Origin: Bifidobacterium breve
GTDB taxonomy: Bacteria; Actinomycetota; Actinomycetes; UBA12327
Reading direction: 5' to 3'
Assembly: GCA_943332445.1 (NCBI GenBank)
Contig: CALQPL010000083.1
Coordinates: 1-5,748, forward strand
DNA: 5,748 bases
In this document: one piece after another, positions 1 through 5,570 of the stretch
How the letters are laid out: each line of letters opens with the position of its first letter
Position numbering within the stretch: the first letter of the stretch is position 1
Notes under the pieces: generated by a model
Database searches by the model: none
Told to the model about the DNA's origin: nothing
What the model saw: the letters and a program-made list of their open reading frames with translations, nothing else
Position numbers and translations under genes: made by a program

Positions 1-2
1 AC

Positions 3-797
3 GCAGGGATTTTTGACGACGACCCCGCAGATGCCGAAGCCGTCTTGCGCCAACTCTGGATTGATTTCAAGGCCACTGAAGAACAAGGTTTACGCGATCG
101 TTTGATTTTGCACTATTCGCCGCTGGTGAAGTACGTGGCTGGTCGAGTGGGCGTGGGGTTGCCGCCAAACATTGAGCAGTCCGACTTGGTGTCGTACGGA
201 ATTTTTGGCCTCATTGATGCGATCACTAAATTTGATCTCGCGCGCGAAATCAAATTTGAGACGTATGCCATTACTCGTATCCGTGGCGCCATCATTGACG
301 AATTGCGATCGATCGACTGGATTCCGCGCTCGGTTCGAGCCAAAGCTAAGAGCGTCGAGCGCGCCTACGCGGAACTACAAACCACGCTGCACCGCACACC
401 CACCGAAGCTGAAGTTGCCGCTCACATGGAGATCTCCCTGAGTGATCTGCATACGATTTTTAGCCAGGTCTCGTACGTCAATGTCGTGGCCTTGGACGAA
501 CTCTTAGGTGGTGGCGACAAGGGTGAAGGCGTGAGCCTGGGTGACACCTTGGAAGACACCCGAGCCGAAGACCCGGTGATGGCCTTTGAGACCGAAGAGA
601 CCAAACAAATCCTCGCGGATGCCATCAACGGTTTGCCAGAACGTGAAAAAGTTGTCGTCACTTTGTATTACTACGAAGGTCTCACGCTGGCCGAGATCGG
701 CAAAGTGTTGGGTGTGACCGAAAGTCGCATCTGTCAGATGCACTCCAAGGCCGTCATTCAAATGCGCTCAAAGATGGCCGAAGTCGTCCAGGACTAA
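3..797 (+). CDS. whiG: WhiG/FliA-family RNA polymerase sigma factor (5' partial)
   Basis: Alternative sigma-70-family factor that directs RNA polymerase to a dedicated promoter set; in Actinobacteria WhiG controls early sporulation genes and its relatives control flagellar genes. The frame is open to the left edge, and the residues before the TTG at 45 (ending AEAVLRQLW) align with the region that precedes ILHYSPLVKYVAGRV in WhiG, so the real start lies upstream and the TTG is internal. Region 2 is visible as LVKYVAGRVGVGLPP, then SYGIFGLIDAITKFD and IKFETYAITRIRGAIIDELR, followed by DWIPRSVR. Region 3 follows (RTPTEAEVAAHMEISLSDLH). Region 4 carries LPEREKVVVTLYYYEGLTLA and the helix-turn-helix IGKVLGVTESRICQMH. 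The C-terminus is intact. The stop overlaps the convergent neighbour's stop. In Streptomyces WhiG is held by the anti-sigma RsiG with cyclic-di-GMP; whether that applies here is not visible. WhiG rather than generic FliA is chosen from sequence similarity and locus. Confidence 0.93.
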   Translation, partial: AGIFDDDPADAEAVLRQLWIDFKATEEQGLRDRLILHYSPLVKYVAGRVGVGLPPNIEQSDLVSYGIFGLIDAITKFDLAREIKFETYAITRIRGAIIDELRSIDWIPRSVRAKAKSVERAYAELQTTLHRTPTEAEVAAHMEISLSDLHTIFSQVSYVNVVALDELLGGGDKGEGVSLGDTLEDTRAEDPVMAFETEETKQILADAINGLPEREKVVVTLYYYEGLTLAEIGKVLGVTESRICQMHSKAVIQMRSKMAEVVQD

Positions 798-1321
798 GGG
801 TCAAGGTGCGGCAGCAGTCGTGCACGCGTTGGGGCAAAAAGCAGTAGGGGATTGAGGTAGGTCGTCCCTCGCTTAAGACCTAAGTGCAAGCAACGGGGCC
901 GACAATGTGATCCATTGCCTTGCACCATGCCGATGCGCTGCCCTGCGGCAACGCGCTGCCCCAGGCGAACGGTGGCGGTCACTGGTTCGTAGGTAGTACG
1001 CAGGTTTCCGGCATGTGCGATAACGACGACGGACCGGTGCGCAATCTGTCCAACAAAACTGACGCGACCGGCTCCCACGGCAGAGACCACGCGGCTCGAT
1101 CCAACGCCTAAGTCGACGCCTCGATGGCCAGGCAGCCAGTCATGGGCTGGCGGCTGGAAGGGGTGAACAACGCGATGCGGTCCGGTCACGGGCCACCGCC
1201 ATTGACCGCTGGCCCCAGCCACCGCCGGAGTGCACAGGCTAAGCACTAGTGCCAGGCAGGAAACCAGGACCGCGCGGGTTGAGGGGGCAATCATGGGTCC
1301 ACCGTGGCTGAGCGTGGTCAA
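794..1321 (-). CDS. Secreted M23/LytM-fold protein, probably catalytically degenerate
   Basis: Small exported protein with a LytM (peptidase M23) domain, expected outside the membrane near peptidoglycan. The TTG start is preferred because a GGAGG (minus strand 1332-1328) sits 6 bases upstream. An ATG at 1294 is the alternative; it has a weaker GGTGGA only 3 bases away and also leaves an intact signal peptide. Residues 16-37 look like a signal peptide (Arg, then a hydrophobic core, ending AVAGA); Cys30 is not in a convincing lipobox. The M23 domain spans about 41-161: GHRGVD gives His66 and Asp70 as zinc ligands, and His146 in CLHLG is the third. Where active LytM enzymes have a catalytic His in a Tyr-x-His motif this protein has TYEPV (Pro113), and the first His of the HxH motif is Cys144. 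Cys140 and Cys144 form a close pair. I recall the same TYEPV and CLHxG pattern in homologues beside rpsB in other Actinobacteria, so this is probably family-wide. It may bind or scaffold rather than cut. Confidence 0.85.
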   Translation of the reverse strand: MTTLSHGGPMIAPSTRAVLVSCLALVLSLCTPAVAGASGQWRWPVTGPHRVVHPFQPPAHDWLPGHRGVDLGVGSSRVVSAVGAGRVSFVGQIAHRSVVVIAHAGNLRTTYEPVTATVRLGQRVAAGQRIGMVQGNGSHCRPRCLHLGLKRGTTYLNPLLLFAPTRARLLPHLDP

Positions 1322-1364
1322 TCATGGCCTCCATGCGCGGGCCGAAGGTGGAAAGTCAGGGCTG

Positions 1365-1395
1365 TGGACGACTCAGCAAGGCCAGCGCGTACCCT
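1365..1395 (+). promoter_or_regulatory. Weak candidate sigma-A promoter for the rpsB operon
   Basis: TGGACG (1365-1370) matches four of six bases of TTGACA, and TACCCT (1390-1395) fits the relaxed actinobacterial TANNNT -10 pattern, with a 19-base spacer, slightly long. Transcription from about 1402 would give a leader of roughly 225 bases containing the stems listed for the intergenic region. Other weak -35-like words occur nearby (CTGACT 1422-1427, TTGACG 1556-1561) without a good -10 at the right distance. The assignment is tentative. Confidence 0.2.
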
Positions 1396-1554
1396 TAGAC
1401 CCAGCAGTTCACCTCGGTGAGCTGACTTCGCACCTTCACGACCCACTCATGGTGGGGCACTCGTTCCTTAGGTCCGAATAGTTCGTGTCACTTCGGTGGC
1501 TGAGCCATTCGGTGGAATGACTCGCTGAAGGTCAGGGTCTTCGACTACCTGGTC

Positions 1555-1566
1555 GTTGACGTCAAC
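1555..1566. repeat. 12-bp perfect palindrome upstream of rpsB
   Basis: GTTGACGTCAAC reads the same on both strands. It lies 59 bases before the rpsB start and overlaps the left arm of stem H6 by one base. A perfect twofold-symmetric site of this length could be a dimeric regulator's operator, or a chance occurrence. No second copy is seen in the intergenic region. Confidence 0.4.
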
Positions 1567-1625
1567 CGGAATTGTCCGGGGATCGCGCGTGCGCGTTCGC
1601 CGGCTTGCGTTAGGAAGTACTCGGC

Positions 1626-2498
1626 ATGGCCGTTGTTACCACTCGCCAGCTCCTCGAGAGCGGCGTCCACTTCGGGCACCAAACCCGTCGCTGGAACCCC
1701 AAGATGAAGCGCTTTATTTTTGCTGAGCGCAATGGCATCTACATCATTGACTTGCAGCAGTCGTTGGCTTTCATCGACAGCGCTTATGAGTTCATCAAGC
1801 AGACCGTGGCCCAAGGTGGCACCGTGTTGTTTGTCGGCACCAAGCGCCAGGCTCAAGAATCCATCGCTGAGCAGGCAACACGCGTGGGTATGCCCTACGT
1901 CAACGAGCGCTGGTTGGGTGGAATGCTCACCAACTTCCAGACCGTTTACAAGCGTTTGCAGCGTCTGAAGGAACTTGAAGTCATTGACTTTGACGACGTC
2001 GCAGCAAGTGGCATGACCAAGAAGGAATTGCTTGTTCTCAAGCGCGAAAAGGTCAAGCTCGAGCGCATCCTCGGCGGAATCCGCGACATGACCAAGGTGC
2101 CGAGCGCCGTGTGGGTCGTGGACACCAACAAAGAGCACATTGCGGTGGCCGAAGCCCACAAGCTCAAGATCCCCGTCGTCGCCATCTTGGACACCAACTG
2201 TGACCCCGATGAAGTCGACTACAAGATTCCTGGCAACGACGACGCGATTCGCTCGGTGGGCTTGCTCACGCGCGTGATCTCGGATGCTGTTGCTGAGGGC
2301 TTGATGGCACGTGCCGGTGCAGGTCGTGCAACGGACGAAGTCGGTTCCGAACTTGCTGCCGGCGAGCCGTTGGCTGAGTGGGAGACCGAACTTCTCGCTG
2401 GCGCCACCGCTGATGCACCTGCAGAAGCAGCCCCCGCAGCAGAAGCAGAAGTTGCTCCCGCAGCAGTTGCTGAGGCAGCCACCACCAGCGAAGCCTGA
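1626..2498 (+). CDS. rpsB: 30S ribosomal protein S2
   Basis: Component of the small ribosomal subunit, located between head and body on the solvent side. The ATG is preceded by AGGAAG (1612-1617) with 8-base spacing. Family landmarks are clear: N-terminal LLESGVHFGHQTRRWNPKM (residues 9-27), NGIYIIDLQQ (36-45), VLFVGTKRQA (68-77), NERWLGGMLTNF (93-104), and the second S2 signature starting at Pro159 (PSAVWVVDTNKEHIAVAEA). The conserved core ends near residue 230. The last 60 residues are a low-complexity Ala/Glu/Pro-rich tail without Lys, which accounts for the 290-residue length compared with about 240 in E. coli; such tails are common in Actinobacteria. It is the first gene of a plus-strand run and probably receives the promoter and leader upstream. 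tsf follows after 47 bases, the usual pairing. Confidence 0.98.
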   Translation: MAVVTTRQLLESGVHFGHQTRRWNPKMKRFIFAERNGIYIIDLQQSLAFIDSAYEFIKQTVAQGGTVLFVGTKRQAQESIAEQATRVGMPYVNERWLGGMLTNFQTVYKRLQRLKELEVIDFDDVAASGMTKKELLVLKREKVKLERILGGIRDMTKVPSAVWVVDTNKEHIAVAEAHKLKIPVVAILDTNCDPDEVDYKIPGNDDAIRSVGLLTRVISDAVAEGLMARAGAGRATDEVGSELAAGEPLAEWETELLAGATADAPAEAAPAAEAEVAPAAVAEAATTSEA

Positions 2499-2545
2499 TT
2501 CGCACCTTTACCTGACCGTTTACGAACAAGGGATGTAGCGCACTC

Positions 2546-3361
2546 ATGGGAAATTTCAGCGCCGCTGAAGTAAAGAAGCTCCGTGACCTCACGGGCGCCG
2601 GCATGATGGACTGTAAGAAGGCCCTCGAAGAAACCGATGGCGATTACGATGCCGCTGTTGAAGCATTGCGTATCAAGGGTGCCGCCAAGGCAGCCAAGCG
2701 TGGTGCCGAACGTGAAGCAACCAATGGCTTGGTTGCTGCCGCTGATGGCGCGATGATCGAACTCAACTGCGAGACCGACTTCGTCGCCAAGAACGATGAT
2801 TTCAAAACTCTTGCTGATGCGATTGTTACGGCTGCAGCCGCTAACAAGACCGCTGATGTCGAGACGTTGATGAACACGGCGATGGCGGATGGCCGCACCG
2901 TTGCTGCTGGTATCGAAGCCCTCAACGCCATTATCGGCGAGAAGATCGAAATCGGAAATGTCATCGTCCTCGACGGAACAGTCACCGCTTACATGCACCA
3001 GCGTTCGGCTGACCTACCTGCTCAGGTCGGCGTCTTGGTGGCTTTCGACGGCGATGAGGCAGTGGCTCGCGCTACCGCCATGCAAATCGCCGCGATGCGC
3101 CCCCAATACGTCAACCGCGAAGACATCCCGGCCGAGGCTGTGGAGTCCGAGCGTCGCATTGCCGAAGCCACGGCTCGCGAAGAGGGCAAGCCTGAAGCTG
3201 CGTTGGAAAAGATCGTCGAAGGCCGCATCAATGGCTTCTACAAGGAAGTCGTCTTGCTGGAGCAGTCGTCGGTCCAAGACAGCAAGAAGACGGTGCGGGC
3301 TGTCCTTACCGAAGCCAACACCACGGTGTCTCGCTTTGCTCGCTTTGAGGTAGGAGCTTAA
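2546..3361 (+). CDS. tsf: Elongation factor Ts
   Basis: Guanine nucleotide exchange factor that releases GDP from EF-Tu in the cytoplasm. The N-terminal UBA-like domain is at residues 4-45 (AAEVKKLRDLTGAGMMDCKK, then ALEETDGDYDAAVEALRIKG). The hallmark TDFV, which contacts the EF-Tu nucleotide-binding domain, is at 77-80 within NCETDFVAKN. The dimerisation core and C-terminal helices follow (HQRSADLPAQVGVLVAFDGD, RPQYVNREDIPAEAVESER, GRINGFYKEVVLLEQSSVQD). The length of 271 residues is usual for actinobacterial EF-Ts. The start is fixed by the conserved N-terminus; the best ribosome binding site, AAGGGA (2528-2533), is 12 bases away, longer than ideal. The rpsB-tsf gap of 47 bases shows no convincing terminator hairpin, so cotranscription with rpsB is expected. 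Confidence 0.98.
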   Translation: MGNFSAAEVKKLRDLTGAGMMDCKKALEETDGDYDAAVEALRIKGAAKAAKRGAEREATNGLVAAADGAMIELNCETDFVAKNDDFKTLADAIVTAAAANKTADVETLMNTAMADGRTVAAGIEALNAIIGEKIEIGNVIVLDGTVTAYMHQRSADLPAQVGVLVAFDGDEAVARATAMQIAAMRPQYVNREDIPAEAVESERRIAEATAREEGKPEAALEKIVEGRINGFYKEVVLLEQSSVQDSKKTVRAVLTEANTTVSRFARFEVGA

Positions 3362-3366
3362 GTTTT

Positions 3367-4152
3367 ATGGCCACACCCACTGGCGGTTACCGCCGCGTCA
3401 TGCTGAAGCTTTCAGGGGAAGTCTTCGGTGGTGGCAGTTTGGGTGTTGACCCTGACGTCGTCCAGCTCGTTGCCAAGCAAATTGCTGAAGTGGCGAGCAC
3501 GGGCGTGCAGGTTGCTGTGGTCATCGGTGGTGGCAACTTCTTCCGCGGTGCGGAACTGAGCCAGCGCGGAATGGATCGCTCACGTGCGGACTACATCGGA
3601 ATGCTCGGTACGGTCATGAACAGCCTTGCCCTTCAAGATTTCTTGGAGAAGGAAGGCATTGGCACTCGAGTGCAAACAGCGATCGCCATGGGCCAAGTTG
3701 CTGAACCGTATGTTCCACGTCGGGCCATTCGTCACCTCGAAAAGGGTCGCGTCGTCATCTTTGGCGCTGGCCTGGGAGCTCCGTTCTTCTCCACTGACAC
3801 CACCGCCGCTCAGCGTGCACTTGAGATCGACTGCGAAGTCGTCCTCATGGCCAAGAGCGTGGACGGTGTCTATGACAGCGATCCGCGGACTAATCCCGAT
3901 GCCCAGCGCTTTAGCTACATCGAGTACCGCGATGTTTTGGGCCGAGGCCTCAAGGTCGCGGATGCCACCGCCTTTAGTTTGTGCATGGACAACGATCTGC
4001 CGATCATCGTGTTCAACTTGATGGAAGACGGCAACATCGCCAAGGTCATCGCACAAGAGCAGGTAAATGGTGAGATGATCGGAACGCTGGTTTCCGCCGA
4101 CCACCCCACCACGGTGGCAAGTGCACACACGTCCAGCACGAAGGGGTCATGA
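3367..4152 (+). CDS. pyrH: Uridylate kinase (UMP kinase)
   Basis: Phosphorylates UMP to UDP with ATP, the step feeding all pyrimidine nucleotides; bacterial UMP kinase is a cytosolic hexamer of the amino-acid-kinase fold, typically activated by GTP and inhibited by UTP. Landmarks: KLSGE at 14-18, the glycine-rich GGGNFFRG at 54-61, MDRSRADYIGMLGTVMN at 69-85 for UMP binding, FGAGLGAPFFSTDTTAAQRA at 132-151, and LMAKSVDGVYDSDP at 160-173 for nucleotide binding. The ATG lies 5 bases after the tsf stop; its ribosome binding site AGGAG (3352-3356) is inside the end of tsf. Residues beyond about 245 form a short Ser/Thr-rich tail not needed for the fold. The stop TGA shares its last base with the preferred frr start, suggesting translational coupling. 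Confidence 0.98.
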   Translation: MATPTGGYRRVMLKLSGEVFGGGSLGVDPDVVQLVAKQIAEVASTGVQVAVVIGGGNFFRGAELSQRGMDRSRADYIGMLGTVMNSLALQDFLEKEGIGTRVQTAIAMGQVAEPYVPRRAIRHLEKGRVVIFGAGLGAPFFSTDTTAAQRALEIDCEVVLMAKSVDGVYDSDPRTNPDAQRFSYIEYRDVLGRGLKVADATAFSLCMDNDLPIIVFNLMEDGNIAKVIAQEQVNGEMIGTLVSADHPTTVASAHTSSTKGS

Positions 4153-4709
4153 TGATCGACGAAACCATGCTCGAGGCCGAAGAAAAGATGGAAAAGGCTG
4201 TCACGGTTGCCAAGGAAGACTTCGCAACTATCCGCACTGGCCGGGCCAACCCGTCGATGTTTGCCAAGATTGTTGCTGACTACTACGGCACCATGACGCC
4301 GCTTAACCAGCTTGCCTCGTTCCAGGCACCGGAAGCTCGCATGGTTCTGGTCACACCCTTTGACAAGAGCGCTTTGACTGCCATCGAAAAAGCAATTCGC
4401 GAATCAGACCTGGGCGCTAACCCCAGCAATGACGGCACCGTCATTCGCGTGGTGTTGCCTGAGCTGACCGAAGACCGCCGCAAGGAATACATCAAGGTGG
4501 CCCGCACTAAGGCAGAAGACGCCAAGATTTCGATTCGTAATATTCGCCGTCACGCCAAAGAAATCCTCGACAAGCTGATCAAGGATGGCGAGGCTGGGGA
4601 AGACGACGTGCGTCGTGCCGAAAAGCAACTCGATGAATTGACGACCCGCACGGTGGGACACGTCGATGAGATTTTGAAGCACAAGGAAAGCGAACTCCTC
4701 GAGGTCTAA
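4152..4709 (+). CDS. frr: Ribosome recycling factor
   Basis: Acts with EF-G to split the post-termination ribosome so it can start again. The protein is 185 residues, the standard size. It begins MIDETMLEAEEKMEKAVTVA and continues with FATIRTGRANPSMFAKIVAD, PLNQLASFQAPEARMVLVTP, DLGANPSNDGTVIRVVLPEL, TEDRRKEYIKVARTKAEDAK and a C-terminal helix ending KHKESELLEV, covering both the three-helix bundle and the beta domain. Two ATGs are adjacent (4149 and 4152). The second is chosen because AAGGGG (4141-4146) is 5 bases from it but only 2 from the first, and because homologues begin MIEET. With the first ATG the protein would gain one Met and overlap pyrH by 4 bases. The last bases of pyrH supply the ribosome binding site. 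Confidence 0.97.
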   Translation: MIDETMLEAEEKMEKAVTVAKEDFATIRTGRANPSMFAKIVADYYGTMTPLNQLASFQAPEARMVLVTPFDKSALTAIEKAIRESDLGANPSNDGTVIRVVLPELTEDRRKEYIKVARTKAEDAKISIRNIRRHAKEILDKLIKDGEAGEDDVRRAEKQLDELTTRTVGHVDEILKHKESELLEV

Positions 4710-4733
4710 CGACCCACCGAAGGAGGGCCCGCG

Positions 4734-5570
4734 ATGAGTGCACCGGAGACAACGCAGCGGCCAAGTGCTGGTCGCCCGCTCGGTCGAGCAACGGCTGTTG
4801 GCCTGTCGTTGTTCCTCGTGTTGGGCGCGTGCTTGTTGCTCCCTGAGTATGTCTTCGCCGTTCTCATTTCCATCGGCATCTGTGTGGGGCTGTGGGAGAT
4901 CCGCACAGCACTCACCCAGGCTGGCTATCTGTTATCGCCTGTTGCACTGCTCGGTGCTGGACTCCTTTTGCCCGCCATCGCTTACTTCTACGGTGCCGAA
5001 GGCTTAATCGCTGGGCTGCTCTGCGTCATTCCCGTGGTCTTGCTGTGGCGGCTATTGGTGGGCGGCGCGAACGCTGTGCGTGATGCAGTGTGTGCTGCCT
5101 TCGTTGTGGCCTGGATTCCGTTTTTGGCGAGCTTCTTGATCGTTTTGATTCAAGAGGACCAAGGGCCAGCCAAGGTATTGACCGCAGTGTTGGTTACTGC
5201 CGCCAGCGACACCGGTGGCTACATGGTGGGCGTGTTCATCGGTCGTCACCCGATGGCTCCTTTGGTGAGTCCAAAGAAGTCATGGGAAGGCTTTGGCGGT
5301 TCCATTCTGGTGAGTTTGATCTTTGCCATCGCCTGTGTGGTGTTTCTTCTGGATGGCCCATGGTGGGTAGGAGTGGTTCTGGGAGTTTTGGCCACGTTGT
5401 CGGCAACGGTTGGCGATTTGGGGGAGTCCCTCGTCAAACGTGATTTGCAGATTAAGGACATGAGCCAAATCCTGCCCGGTCATGGTGGATTGCTTGACCG
5501 CGTCGACTCGCTATTGGTCACAGTTCCGATGGTCTGGCTCGTCCTTGCAGCATTGCTGACGACGTCATGA
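4734..5570 (+). CDS. cdsA: Phosphatidate cytidylyltransferase (CDP-diacylglycerol synthase)
   Basis: Integral membrane enzyme that makes CDP-diacylglycerol from phosphatidic acid and CTP, the precursor of phosphatidylglycerol, cardiolipin and, in Actinobacteria, phosphatidylinositol. The protein has a short polar N-terminus (about 1-20), then several hydrophobic segments (about 21-55, 66-84, 90-109, 117-140, 188-207, 209-226, 258-275). Family motifs: SDTGGYMVG at 158-166, SPKKSWEGFGG at 179-189, and the full CDP-diglyceride synthase signature at 232-258, from SLVKRD through KDMSQILPGHGG to LDRVD, with the catalytic acidic residues present. The start is supported by a strong AAGGAGG (4720-4726) spaced 7 bases from ATG, the best ribosome binding site in the run. 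It lies 24 bases after frr. Its stop overlaps the next ATG (ATGA). At 278 residues it is of ordinary length and looks intact. Confidence 0.97.
   Translation: MSAPETTQRPSAGRPLGRATAVGLSLFLVLGACLLLPEYVFAVLISIGICVGLWEIRTALTQAGYLLSPVALLGAGLLLPAIAYFYGAEGLIAGLLCVIPVVLLWRLLVGGANAVRDAVCAAFVVAWIPFLASFLIVLIQEDQGPAKVLTAVLVTAASDTGGYMVGVFIGRHPMAPLVSPKKSWEGFGGSILVSLIFAIACVVFLLDGPWWVGVVLGVLATLSATVGDLGESLVKRDLQIKDMSQILPGHGGLLDRVDSLLVTVPMVWLVLAALLTTS

Larger units (their letters stand above)
1322..1625. promoter_or_regulatory. Divergent intergenic region; candidate structured 5' leader of the rpsB operon
   Basis: No convincing gene is seen in these 304 bases. On the minus strand the edge next to 1321 holds the ribosome binding site of the M23-like gene. 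On the plus strand several potential RNA stems are seen. H1 pairs 1405-1412 with 1417-1424 around loop CUCG (8 bp, one U-G). H2 pairs 1442-1446 with 1452-1456. H3 pairs 1487-1491 with 1496-1500 around a UUCG tetraloop. H4 pairs 1506-1510 with 1515-1519, extended by GAG 1502-1504 with CTC 1521-1523 across one mismatch. H5 (weak) lies at 1534-1550. H6 pairs CCGGA 1566-1570 with TCCGG 1575-1579. TTCCT at 1464-1468 could pair with the rpsB Shine-Dalgarno core (1612-1616). No run of T follows any stem, so an intrinsic terminator is unlikely. Ribosomal protein operons often carry autoregulatory leaders, but I do not recognise a known motif here, and GC-rich sequence forms stems by chance. Confidence 0.4.

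Noticed and set aside
45..797. TTG at 45 as the start of the sigma factor
   Set aside because: The frame is open upstream to the window edge, and the upstream residues plus LRQLW align with WhiG proteins, so this codon is internal and the gene is 5' truncated.
1239..1325. 28-residue minus-strand ORF (ATG at 1325) next to a GGAGG
   Set aside because: The GGAGG is only 2 bases from this ATG but 6 from the TTG at 1321 in the M23 frame; the peptide lies in another frame inside the M23-like gene and has no recognisable features.
1405..1424. 8-bp stem-loop read as an intrinsic terminator
   Set aside because: No T-run follows on either strand, and no gene ends nearby: the minus-strand gene begins at 1321 and the plus-strand gene begins at 1626.
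1230..1481. 83-codon plus-strand ORF across the M23 start and the intergenic region
   Set aside because: Overlaps the signal-peptide coding region, has no clear ribosome binding site, and its residues show no recognisable motif.
1545..2159. Long minus-strand ORF antisense to rpsB
   Set aside because: It covers an unmistakable rpsB, has Leu/His/Asp-rich content typical of reversed coding sequence, and no recognisable domain.
2499..2545. Terminator or attenuator between rpsB and tsf
   Set aside because: Only a 4-bp CCTT/AAGG pairing and a 3-bp GTT/AAC stem can be drawn; no T-run, so not supported.
2219..2998. 259-codon minus-strand ORF antisense to rpsB and tsf
   Set aside because: It spans two conserved genes and their junction; its Ala/Ser-rich stretch is the reverse of the S2 tail. 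Composition explains it.
3580..4128. 182-codon minus-strand ORF antisense to pyrH
   Set aside because: Lies entirely inside pyrH, whose motifs are complete; no domain recognised.
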